Of a stretch of 31,877 bases of DNA, positions 25,097 to 31,877 are shown in pieces. The notes under the pieces are model-generated. The model saw only the letters and a program-made list of their open reading frames with translations. It was not told the origin of the DNA and ran no database searches. Source of the DNA: Bacteroidales bacterium UBA3684 (GTDB lineage: Bacteria; Bacteroidota; Bacteroidia; Bacteroidales; P3); the NCBI GenBank assembly GCA_002372855.1, contig DFIZ01000022.1:1-31877 (forward strand), read 5' to 3'. The first letter of the stretch is position 1. Every line of letters starts with the position of its first letter. A program made the position numbers and the translations under genes.

Positions 25097-25999
25097 ATGA
25101 AGACAATACGATTCATTATGATGATGGCTGCCGGGATGCTGATGGTGGCCATGGCCTCGTGCAACAAGGAGGAAGACAGTTGGCAGGAGACGTCTCCTTT
25201 CGATGCCAATGGTGCCTCGCGGGCTCTCTTTTCGGTGAGTGACTCTCGTCAGGTGCATTTCTCCCGAGGAAACCTCCAGTACCAGGCCTCCACGGGCGGC
25301 TGGCGCTTCGCATTGGAACAGTATGATTGCTGCGGCACCGACAATGAGTCCATCGGCGAAGACTACGACGGCTGGATAGACCTCCTCGCATGGGGCACCA
25401 GCGGCTGGGAGGGCGCTTCGGTGGCTCCATGGGTGGTGAGTGAGGAGTATTCTGACTACTGGCCCGGAGGTGCGAGCGGCAACAGTCTCACCGGCGACTG
25501 CGCCGAGGCCGACTGGGGCGTGCACAACGCCATAGTGAACGGTGGCAACCAGCCGGGCATGTGGCGCACACTTACGGCTGACGAATGGACCTACCTGCTG
25601 GGCGACAACGCCGTGCGCAACGGCAAGTGGGCATCGGCTATGATCGACGGCTTGCGTGGCATAGTTGTGCTCCCCGACAATTGGGAGCCTCCCGACGGGC
25701 TTGTCTACATTGCAGGACAAGCGCGTGGGTGGGAGACCAACGTGTACACCCTGGAGGAGTGGAGCCGTATGGAGCAGGCGGGAGCGTTGTTCCTTCCAGC
25801 GGCAGGCATGCGTAGGGGGCTTGTCTGCGGACGCTTCGCAAACTGGCCCAATGCCACGGGCCTCTATTGGTCGTCGACGGCAGCCGATGTGTCGGCAGCT
25901 TTCGGTTTCAATTTCATCGGCAGCGACTACATCAATCCCGGACATGGGGTGCGCAGCTGGGGATGCTCGGTGCGCTTGGTGAAGGACGCTGTCAAGTGA
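25097..25999 (+). CDS. FISUMP-like surface lipoprotein
   Basis: A 300-residue lipoprotein with lipobox MASC at Cys22, followed by NKEED, an acidic stretch resembling a lipoprotein surface-export signal. The body resembles the FISUMP / C-type-lectin-like modules common in Bacteroidota: FSVSDSRQVHFSRGNLQYQ near the start, MWRTLTADEWTYLLGDN in the middle, and GLYWSSTAADVSAAFGFNF with GCSVRLVKD at the end. The function of these modules is unknown; binding or surface structure is likely. It ends 29 bases before the sigma factor gene, so the two are probably co-expressed and may act together. Confidence 0.82.
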   Translation: MKTIRFIMMMAAGMLMVAMASCNKEEDSWQETSPFDANGASRALFSVSDSRQVHFSRGNLQYQASTGGWRFALEQYDCCGTDNESIGEDYDGWIDLLAWGTSGWEGASVAPWVVSEEYSDYWPGGASGNSLTGDCAEADWGVHNAIVNGGNQPGMWRTLTADEWTYLLGDNAVRNGKWASAMIDGLRGIVVLPDNWEPPDGLVYIAGQARGWETNVYTLEEWSRMEQAGALFLPAAGMRRGLVCGRFANWPNATGLYWSSTAADVSAAFGFNFIGSDYINPGHGVRSWGCSVRLVKDAVK

Positions 26000-26028
26000 T
26001 GGCATAGATTTTGCAGGAAATTGTGGAA

Positions 26029-27063
26029 ATGATGAACCGCCACGACGCATACACCGCCATGCTCAGCCGCCACCGCCACGTGATATGGGCGATGTGCCGC
26101 GACCATGCCCACGGCCAGTGGGACGACTGCTGCGACCTGGTGCAGGAGGTGTCGCTGCGCCTGTGGCTGGAGTTCGACAGGCTGCGCCCCGGCGCCACGC
26201 CCAAGGAAGAGCGTGAGTGGGTGCGCTGGGTGGCAAGGAAGGTGTTCTACCTCGAAGGACGTAAGCGACGTCTGTCGACGCAGCCCCTCGGCAGCGAGGC
26301 CGCCGCCGTGCCGGCCTCCGACGAGGAGATGCGTCTGCGCGAAAGCGTCGAGGAGATGATGGCGTCGCTCAGCCCCGAGGAGCAGCGCCTGCTGCGCCTG
26401 AAGATGGAGGGTTACAACGCGGACGAGATTGCCTCCGTCATGGGGCTGAAGCGCGACGCCGTCTATCAGCGCATGCACCGCATAGTCCTCAAGGCTCGCC
26501 GGGTGTTGCTGATGGTGCTGCTGCTCATCGGCACCTCCACGGTGGCCATCGCCGTGGTGCCGCAGTGGCGGAAGGCCGTCTTCTCCTCCCGCCAGCCGGA
26601 GCCGGTGCCCGAGCCGGAGGTCTCGCCCGCACCCCCGCCGCGCCCCACTGCCACGGAAGCCCCTCCGCAGCCGTCCGACGTCCCGCCCGCTGTGGCCGAC
26701 ACCGCTGCAGGTCTTCCCTGCCGTCCCTGCGACTCGGTGCCTCACCTGCAGGCCATACCCCTCTTGGCAGACAGCACTCCTCCCGTCGTGCCGGCGAGGC
26801 GGATTGTGCGACCCGTCATCACCGTCGACGGGAGCACCATCCTGGTCCGCAACGTCGAGGACGAGACGGTGCGTGTCTACAACGCCCGGGGGACCCTGGT
26901 GGCCATGAAGCGTTGCCATGGAAGCTGCCGGATAGACCTCCACATGAGCCGTGCCGACAGGGCCTCCCAGGTGTATGAATACATCATCCAGGTGGGCGAC
27001 AACATAGACAACCTCTGGCGCTTGCGGTGGCACAAGGACAAGAGAAGCGATTTTATCTTCTGA
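26029..27063 (+). CDS. ECF-type sigma factor fused to a membrane helix and extracytoplasmic domain
   Basis: A 344-residue fusion. The N-terminal part is a sigma-70-like factor: region 2 includes CDLVQEVSLRLWLEF, and region 4 (about 112-159) includes LSPEEQRLLRLKMEGYNADEIASVMGLKRDAVYQRMHR, a helix-turn-helix. A hydrophobic helix follows directly (about 162-180, VLLMVLLLIGTSTVAIAVV), then a Pro-rich linker (about 188-225). The C-terminal domain (about 260-344: ILVRNVEDETVRVYNARGTLVAMK...YEYIIQVGD) is predicted beta-rich and recalls the strand pattern of T9SS sorting tails. The sigma part would be cytoplasmic and the C-terminal part periplasmic. Membrane tethering with signal-dependent release is inferred. 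ATGs at 26029 and 26032 are both possible. Confidence 0.85.
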   Translation: MMNRHDAYTAMLSRHRHVIWAMCRDHAHGQWDDCCDLVQEVSLRLWLEFDRLRPGATPKEEREWVRWVARKVFYLEGRKRRLSTQPLGSEAAAVPASDEEMRLRESVEEMMASLSPEEQRLLRLKMEGYNADEIASVMGLKRDAVYQRMHRIVLKARRVLLMVLLLIGTSTVAIAVVPQWRKAVFSSRQPEPVPEPEVSPAPPPRPTATEAPPQPSDVPPAVADTAAGLPCRPCDSVPHLQAIPLLADSTPPVVPARRIVRPVITVDGSTILVRNVEDETVRVYNARGTLVAMKRCHGSCRIDLHMSRADRASQVYEYIIQVGDNIDNLWRLRWHKDKRSDFIF

Positions 27064-27122
27064 GGACACACAATAAAAAAAGCTCTGTTCCGTTATAAGG
27101 GCAAAGAAAGAGAAAAAAGAAC

Positions 27123-28301
27123 ATGGAACTGAGCACCTATTTCGAACCTATCGACACTGCGATTGTGGATTTCCATAGCCGCGAGTTCCACCCCACGCTG
27201 GGCGACTGCGTGGCCGCACACACCGAAGTCGGGGCTTTCCCCGACTGGAAGAATGCGCGCATGGCCCTGCTGGGAGTGAAGGAGGATCGCGGTTCGGTGG
27301 AGAACCCCGGTTGCGCCGCCGCGCCGGACCACATACGCCACTACCTCTACCGCCTGGCCAAGCCCCATGCCGACACCGCCATTGTCGACCTGGGCAACAT
27401 TGCCCCCGGCGCCGAGAAACGCGACACCTACTTCGCCCTCATCGAGGCCCTGCACCAGCTGCTGGAGGCCGGCATCACCGTAGTCATCCTCGGCGGCAGC
27501 GACGACCTGGTCTTCCCCATATACAAGGCCTACGAGGTCCTCGGACGCGTCATCAATATCTGCTCCGTCGACTCGCGCTTCAACCTCGAGGGCGGCGACG
27601 AAATCAACGCCAGCAACTACCTCCAGCACATCATCCTCCAGCAGCCCAACTACCTCTTCGACTATGTCAACGTCGGCTACCAGACCTACTTCGTCGGGCA
27701 GGAGATGATAAACCTTATGGACGAGCTGAAATTCAGCACCAAGCGCCTTGGCGAGGTGCAGGCCTCGATGGTCAGTGCCGAGCCCCTGGTGCGCTACAGC
27801 GACGTGGTGGCTGTCGACATCAGCGCCGTGCGCCAGAGCGACGCCCCCGCCAACGCCAATCCCTCGCCCCATGGTCTCTACGGCGAGCAGCTCTGCCAGC
27901 TGGCACGTTTCGCCGGCATGAGCGACAAGACCTCCACCTTCGGCATCTTCGAGATGAACCCCACCATGGACAAGGACGGCCAGACCGCCCACATGCTGGC
28001 CCACGCCGTGTGGTTCTTCATCGAGGGCTTCTACTACCGCCAGAACGACTTCCCCCACCGCGACAAGCAGTCGTACAAGCGCTTCACCGTCGAGATGCGC
28101 GACCACGGCCTCGACCTGGTCTTCTACAAGAGCCTCAAGAGCGACCGCTGGTGGATGGAGGTGCCCTGCAACGACGAGGAACGCCGCGAACGCTACCTCC
28201 GCCACACCCTTATCCCCTGCTCCTATGCCGACTACCAGCACGCCATGGAAAACGAAATCCCCGAGCTCTGGTGGCACTATTATAACAGAATCAACAATTA
28301 A
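27123..28301 (+). CDS. Arginase/formiminoglutamase-fold protein lacking most metal ligands
   Basis: A 392-residue protein of the ureohydrolase fold. The expected manganese sites are altered. GGDHS is GGSDD (near 123), the DAHxD motif is SVDSR (near 148), and the DxD motif is DIS (near 231). At most one or two of the usual ligands remain, so hydrolysis of arginine or formiminoglutamate is doubtful. Bacteroidota carry a clade of such arginase-like proteins, often labelled formimidoylglutamase. The 59-base gap before it has no clear promoter. The next gene begins 17 bases on, so it is likely co-transcribed with lptE. Confidence 0.8.
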   Translation: MELSTYFEPIDTAIVDFHSREFHPTLGDCVAAHTEVGAFPDWKNARMALLGVKEDRGSVENPGCAAAPDHIRHYLYRLAKPHADTAIVDLGNIAPGAEKRDTYFALIEALHQLLEAGITVVILGGSDDLVFPIYKAYEVLGRVINICSVDSRFNLEGGDEINASNYLQHIILQQPNYLFDYVNVGYQTYFVGQEMINLMDELKFSTKRLGEVQASMVSAEPLVRYSDVVAVDISAVRQSDAPANANPSPHGLYGEQLCQLARFAGMSDKTSTFGIFEMNPTMDKDGQTAHMLAHAVWFFIEGFYYRQNDFPHRDKQSYKRFTVEMRDHGLDLVFYKSLKSDRWWMEVPCNDEERRERYLRHTLIPCSYADYQHAMENEIPELWWHYYNRINN

Positions 28302-28317
28302 AATAAAGTAATACCAC

Positions 28318-28488
28318 ATGGACCTGAAATTCAAAGAAAAGATTGATGCCCTGATTAGCGAGGTGGCCGCCGTGCCCGACCTCATGACCAAGATAGCCGT
28401 GCTGAACTACATCCAGCAGGAGTCCGGGTTCCTCCTTTGGCAACTCGAAGACGAACAACGCATCGATGAAGACTCGCGAGATTATTAA
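28318..28488 (+). CDS. Small 56-residue protein upstream of lptE
   Basis: An open frame of 56 codons from ATG at 28318 to TAA at 28488, beginning MDLKFKEKIDALISEVAAVP. It is predicted mostly helical and acidic towards the end (LEDEQRIDEDSRDY). It starts 17 bases after the arginase-like gene and overlaps lptE by 23 bases. Codon use is like the neighbours. No family is recognised. The tight packing argues it is real; it may also help couple translation into lptE. Confidence 0.6.
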   Translation: MDLKFKEKIDALISEVAAVPDLMTKIAVLNYIQQESGFLLWQLEDEQRIDEDSRDY

Positions 28489-29038
28489 AGCGGAAAGCGG
28501 AAAGTGGAAAGTGGAAAGATGGCTGACGCGGTTGGCTTGCGTGGCCTTGTTTCTCCTTTTTCCTTTCTTATTTCTCATTTCCTGCAGCGGCGGCTACTCC
28601 TTCACCGGCGCCTCCATCCCGCCGGGAGCCAAGACCATCTCCATCGCAACCTTCCCCAACTACGCCGCCACCGTCAACCCCCAGCTCAGCCAGAAGCTCA
28701 CCGACGAGCTGATGCAGATGTTCTCCAGCCAGACGCCCCTCAACGTGATGACCACCGACGACGGTGACCTGCAGCTCGAAGGCGAGATCACCGGCTACGA
28801 CACCCGTGCCGCCGCCCTCTCCAGTGCCGACGAGGTCTCTATGAACCGCCTCACCATCACCATCAAGGTGCGCTTCACCAACACCGTCGACCCCGACGCC
28901 AGCTTCGAACAGTCGTTCTCGCGCTACCGCGACTATGCCGCCTCGCGCGACTTCTCCTCCGTCGAGAGCTCCCTGGTGTCCGAAATCGTTACAGAACTAT
29001 GCGAAGACGTCTTCAACAAGTCGGTGGTAAACTGGTAG
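28466..29038 (+). CDS. lptE: LPS-assembly lipoprotein LptE (Bacteroidota type)
   Basis: A 190-residue lipoprotein that plugs and assists LptD in placing LPS in the outer leaflet. The lipobox is LISC at Cys40, then SGGYSFTGASIPPGAKTISIATFPN. QLSQKLTDELMQMFSSQTPL, GDLQLEGEITGYD, MNRLTITIKVRFTN and the ending EDVFNKSVVNW are characteristic of Bacteroidota LptE. The N-terminus is unusually long (39 residues before the Cys). It is encoded by a 7-bp tandem GGAAAG repeat followed by a decayed palindrome encoding WLTRLACVALF. GTG at 28511 is an alternative start within the repeat. Confidence 0.92.
   Translation: MKTREIIKAESGKWKVERWLTRLACVALFLLFPFLFLISCSGGYSFTGASIPPGAKTISIATFPNYAATVNPQLSQKLTDELMQMFSSQTPLNVMTTDDGDLQLEGEITGYDTRAAALSSADEVSMNRLTITIKVRFTNTVDPDASFEQSFSRYRDYAASRDFSSVESSLVSEIVTELCEDVFNKSVVNW
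28492..28519 (+). repeat. 7-bp tandem repeat in the lptE N-terminal coding region
   Basis: Four units in register: GGAAAGC, GGAAAGT, GGAAAGT, GGAAAGA. The unit length is not a multiple of three, so gain or loss of one copy would shift the lptE frame before the lipobox. The related motif GGAAAGTGG lies in the M28 lipoprotein gene. Confidence 0.75.
28521..28546. repeat. Decayed copy of the signal-peptide palindrome in lptE
   Basis: GGCTGACGCGG keeps the left arm seen in lptC and the Rieske-like gene; the right arm (TTGCGTGGCC) has diverged. The encoded WLTRLACVALF aligns in frame with [11 protein letters not shown] of LptC and RLARIFRASLF of the Rieske-like lipoprotein. Confidence 0.65.
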
Positions 29039-30714
29039 GGTATTCCATCTTCTTGTTTTCCTTTCTCGTCTACTTCCTCACCATGGACCGCACGGTCTCA
29101 TGGTGGGACTGCGGCGAGTTCATCGCCACGGGCTACGGCCTTCAGGTGGGCCATCCGCCGGGAGCGCCGCTCTATCAGCTCGTCACCCACTGCTTCATGC
29201 TCCTCTCCTTCGGCAACCCCACGCTGGTGGCGCCGCTGAGCAACCTCGTCTCCGTGCTCTGCGCCTCGCTGACGGTGCTGCTGCTCTTCCTGAGCGCACG
29301 CCTGCTCCTTTCGAGGGCGGGCCACTCCCCGCGCCGCTCCCTCTTCGGGGCCGTGGTGGGCGCCCTGTGCTATCTCTTCTGCGACACCGCCTGGTTCTCC
29401 GCCGTCGAGAGCGAGGTCTACGCCATGGCCATGCTCTTCTGTGCCCTCACCGTGTGGCTCACGCTGCGGTGGGAACAGCGCGGCGACGGCCGACGGCTCA
29501 TCCTCGTGGCCTTCCTCCTGGGTCTCGGCATCTGTGTGCACCTGATGACCCTCCTGGTCTCGCCCATGCTGCTGTGGATCATCCTGCGCAACCGCAGGGG
29601 CTTCCGTCCGCGCCACGCACGCATCCTCATCCCCGCCGCGCTCTTCTTCCTCCTGGGCCTGGCACCCTACGCCGTCATCCCCATCCGCGCCGCCGCCAAT
29701 CCGCCCATCAACGAAGGCCACCCCTCCACCTACGAGGACTTCAAGAAGTACTTCCAGCGCGACCAGTATGCCAAAGCCCCGCTCTACCCCCGCCAGTGGC
29801 GCGACCGCGACATCGCCAACTGGCCCTCCTGGGGAGGCGGCGACCCCGACTCCTTCTGGGACAACACCAAGTACTGGTTCACCTACCAGCTGGGCTACAT
29901 GTACTGCCGCTACCTGATGTACAACTACATAGGCCGCCTTAACGACCATTGGGGCATCATCGTGGTCTTCGCGCTGCCCTTCCTGCTGGGCTTGTGGGGC
30001 ATGGTGGCCCACCGGCGACGCCGCAGGGGCGATTTCTGCGCCCTGCTGCTGCTTTTCCTCTTCGGCGGAGTGATCCTCAACCTCTACCTCAACCACCCCT
30101 GCTACGAACCCCGCGAGCGCGACTACGCCTATGTCCTCTCCTTCTATGCCTTCGCTTTCTGGATTGCCTTCGGCGTCGCCAGCCTGGCAAAGGGGAAATG
30201 GGCCCTTCTGCTCCTCCTCGCACCCCTGCTGATGGCGGTGGGCAACTGGTCCGACCACGACCGCTCGCGCTGCCACTCCGTCCACGACATCGCCATGGCA
30301 CACCTCCAGAGCTGCGACCACGGCGCCCTCCTCTTCACCTACGGCGACAACGACACCTTCCCCCTTTGGTACCTGAAACACGTCGAAAACCGACGCCCCG
30401 ATATCGATGTCTACAACGTGAACCTCACAGGCTTCCGCCAGGTGCTGCAGCTGCTGGACGACAACGACTACCGCCGGCCCGTCTACTTCTCGCAGTATGC
30501 CTACGACAGGCTGAAAAACTTCTACCCCGGCCGCCTGCGCTGCGAGGGCTTCTGCTGGCGTCTGCTGCCCACGCCCGCGGGCACCGGCGACCTCGAACCC
30601 CTGCGGCGCCACGTGCAGGACTCCATCCGCTGGCACATCACCCCCAACGAATACCAGGACCGCGTCAGCCGTTCGCTGATGCGCGTCTGGCAAACCAACA
30701 CCCAAGGTCTATGA
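28999..30714 (+). CDS. DUF2723 family polytopic membrane protein, short form
   Basis: A 571-residue integral membrane protein. The first helix is followed by TMDRTVSWWDCGEFIATGYGLQVGHPPGAPLYQL, the DUF2723 signature. About ten helices follow, then a soluble part with ALLFTYGDNDTFPLWYLKHVENRRPDIDVYNVNL. The fold resembles GT-C glycosyltransferases (protein O-mannosyltransferase-like), with Asp and Glu in the first loop as likely catalytic residues. Many Bacteroidota members are about 1000 residues; this one is shorter at the C-terminal end. It overlaps lptE by 40 bases; a later Met29 start would lose the first helix. Its likely donor is a polyprenyl-linked sugar; the acceptor is unknown. Confidence 0.88.
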   Translation: MRRRLQQVGGKLVGYSIFLFSFLVYFLTMDRTVSWWDCGEFIATGYGLQVGHPPGAPLYQLVTHCFMLLSFGNPTLVAPLSNLVSVLCASLTVLLLFLSARLLLSRAGHSPRRSLFGAVVGALCYLFCDTAWFSAVESEVYAMAMLFCALTVWLTLRWEQRGDGRRLILVAFLLGLGICVHLMTLLVSPMLLWIILRNRRGFRPRHARILIPAALFFLLGLAPYAVIPIRAAANPPINEGHPSTYEDFKKYFQRDQYAKAPLYPRQWRDRDIANWPSWGGGDPDSFWDNTKYWFTYQLGYMYCRYLMYNYIGRLNDHWGIIVVFALPFLLGLWGMVAHRRRRRGDFCALLLLFLFGGVILNLYLNHPCYEPRERDYAYVLSFYAFAFWIAFGVASLAKGKWALLLLLAPLLMAVGNWSDHDRSRCHSVHDIAMAHLQSCDHGALLFTYGDNDTFPLWYLKHVENRRPDIDVYNVNLTGFRQVLQLLDDNDYRRPVYFSQYAYDRLKNFYPGRLRCEGFCWRLLPTPAGTGDLEPLRRHVQDSIRWHITPNEYQDRVSRSLMRVWQTNTQGL

Positions 30715-31823
30715 AACGTCTTGCCCTCACCCTTTTGCTGCTTTCCGCCACGGCCCTTCCGGCTGTGGCGCAACGCCACGTCGTGCGGCTCCGCCCCTGG
30801 AGCCAGGGCCCCTTGTCCTACGCCGACTTCCGCGGCCGTCCTGCCGGCGAGGCCGACGGCAGCTTCGCCGACTTCTCCTTCGGCTACCGCCATGTGGCCG
30901 ACACCGTCGACGGCATCGCCCTCCCGCGCCTCAAAGCCTGGGGCTCCCTGAGGCCCTACGCCTCGTGGATGCTCCCCGGCAGCCGCAACGCCGCCCGCCT
31001 GCGCTACCACCAGCAGCAGTTCGACCTCGTCGAGCGTGCCCGCCAGGAGCTGCAGCGCGGCCTCGACGACGGCTACTACGACCCCCAGTCGCTCTTCGGC
31101 GATGCCGACGAACGCCTCGTCCAGCGCCTCGCTCTCCTCGACAGCCTCACCCTCCACGGCACCGACACCGCCGCCCTCGCGCGCTGGCAGGCCTACGCCG
31201 ACAGCGCCTTCGGCCCCCTGGCGCCGGTCTCCGAAGCGCTGCCCGAACTGCGCCTCGGCTGGATGGGCGAGTTCCACTTCTTCATGGGCCACCGCTCCTT
31301 CCGCGGCGCCCTCGCCGACTGCTTCCGCCCCAGCGTCGACTTCGCCTTCCTCGTCGCCGCCCTCTACAGCCACCACATGATGGCCTTCGACATGGGCTTC
31401 GGCATCGCCCCCCTGCGCGGCGAGGTCCTCACCGCCGACAGCTACTTCTACACCGACCGCCCGGCCACCGACCTCCGCCTCCTCTTCGAATACGGCTACC
31501 GCCTCGTCGACCGCCGCCACTGGTCGCTCACACCCTTCGTGGCCGGCGGCTTCCACATCCTCGACCAGAGCGAGGAGGACGACGAGTTCTCCGTCTCCAC
31601 CGGCACCTACGGCGGCGGACTCCTCCTGCAGTGGCGCTATGCCATGAGCTTCGACGCCCTCGACGGTGCCCGCGTGGGCCGCCGCGACCTCGACTTCTCG
31701 GCGCGCCTCTCCCTCCTCCGCTCCTCCTTCTCCGAGATTGTCGGCCACCCCTCCGGCTGGGGCGTCTACCTCCAGTTCGGCCTCGGATTCGGCTACGGCT
31801 CCTACCGCCACGCCAAACCCTGA
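30711..31823 (+). CDS. Predicted outer-membrane beta-barrel with DUF922-like N-terminus
   Basis: A 370-residue exported protein. The signal peptide ends AVA with mature Gln21. The opening RLRPWSQGPLSYADFRGRPAGEADG recalls the W-x(n)-LTWxDF-G motif of DUF922-like proteins, but I see no HExxH zinc motif. A helical middle (about 100-170, RYHQQQFDLVERARQELQRGL) follows. From about 180 to the end, Gly- and aromatic-rich alternating strands (FMGHRSFRG, FEYGYRLVDRRHWSLTPFVAGGFHI, GVYLQFGLGFGYGSY) indicate a barrel. The ATG overlaps the DUF2723 stop by ATGA. A surface or channel role is likely; the exact function is unknown. Confidence 0.8.
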   Translation: MKRLALTLLLLSATALPAVAQRHVVRLRPWSQGPLSYADFRGRPAGEADGSFADFSFGYRHVADTVDGIALPRLKAWGSLRPYASWMLPGSRNAARLRYHQQQFDLVERARQELQRGLDDGYYDPQSLFGDADERLVQRLALLDSLTLHGTDTAALARWQAYADSAFGPLAPVSEALPELRLGWMGEFHFFMGHRSFRGALADCFRPSVDFAFLVAALYSHHMMAFDMGFGIAPLRGEVLTADSYFYTDRPATDLRLLFEYGYRLVDRRHWSLTPFVAGGFHILDQSEEDDEFSVSTGTYGGGLLLQWRYAMSFDALDGARVGRRDLDFSARLSLLRSSFSEIVGHPSGWGVYLQFGLGFGYGSYRHAKP

Positions 31824-31850
31824 CACCACCCCTCCTGACACCCACCTCCG

Positions 31851-31877
31851 ACCTACCAAATTCGGCCCTTCTTATAT
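31851..31877 (+). repeat. Dispersed TACCAAATTCGGC repeat, copy C (cut by window edge)
   Basis: ACCTACCAAATTCGGC then CCTTCTTATAT, ending at the last base. It matches copy A over the core, and the window stops exactly at the first 11-bp array unit, as at the opposite end. Confidence 0.7.

Overview
The window looks like chromosomal DNA of an uncultured, fairly GC-rich member of the Bacteroidota, most likely order Bacteroidales. Supporting signs are a type IX secretion (T9SS) C-terminal sorting tail on a giant surface protein, promoters with a TAnnTTTG -7 box, Bacteroidales-type LptC, LptE, DUF4491 and DUF2723 proteins, a bacterial glutaminyl cyclase-like lipoprotein, and Gln at +1 of nearly every signal peptidase I substrate. 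I see no rRNA, tRNA, phage, transposase or CRISPR array.

Layout. (1) 94-6585, plus strand: a 2090-residue modular T9SS cargo protein with its own promoter and terminator. (2) 6522-6857: a convergent intergenic region built from nested palindromes. (3) 6880-9275, minus strand, one operon: small membrane protein, elongation factor P, M28/glutaminyl cyclase-like lipoprotein, and a Rieske-like lipoprotein with four Cys. (4) 9276-9555: promoter plus an 11-bp-period hairpin array. (5) 9556-22299, minus strand: an eleven-gene, tightly packed run (pth, coaX, outer-membrane porin, TPR protein, lptC, lpxD, two SGNH hydrolases, MBOAT acyltransferase, LtaS/MdoB-like phosphotransferase, DUF4491). It joins lipid A synthesis and LPS transport to what looks like an envelope-glycan decoration module. 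(6) 22318-22540: promoter and a second 11-bp-period array. (7) 22585-24960, minus strand: ParE/RelE-type toxin-antitoxin pair followed by a secreted C69 dipeptidase. (8) 25097-31823, plus strand: FISUMP-like lipoprotein, a sigma factor fused to a membrane helix and extracytoplasmic domain, an arginase-fold protein lacking metal ligands, a 56-residue small protein, LptE, a short DUF2723 membrane protein and an outer-membrane protein.

Most unusual points. Several lipoprotein signal peptides (the Rieske-like protein, the M28 lipoprotein, LptC, LptE) are encoded by inverted repeats: the purine-rich arm encodes the charged n-region, and the complementary pyrimidine-rich arm encodes the hydrophobic h-region. 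A dispersed repeat with core TACCAAATTCGGC followed by 11-bp-phased TTCTTATATNN units occurs inside the window and at both window ends. A sigma factor carries its own membrane anchor and putative sensor domain. All function calls rest on reading motifs and gene order; no database search was run.
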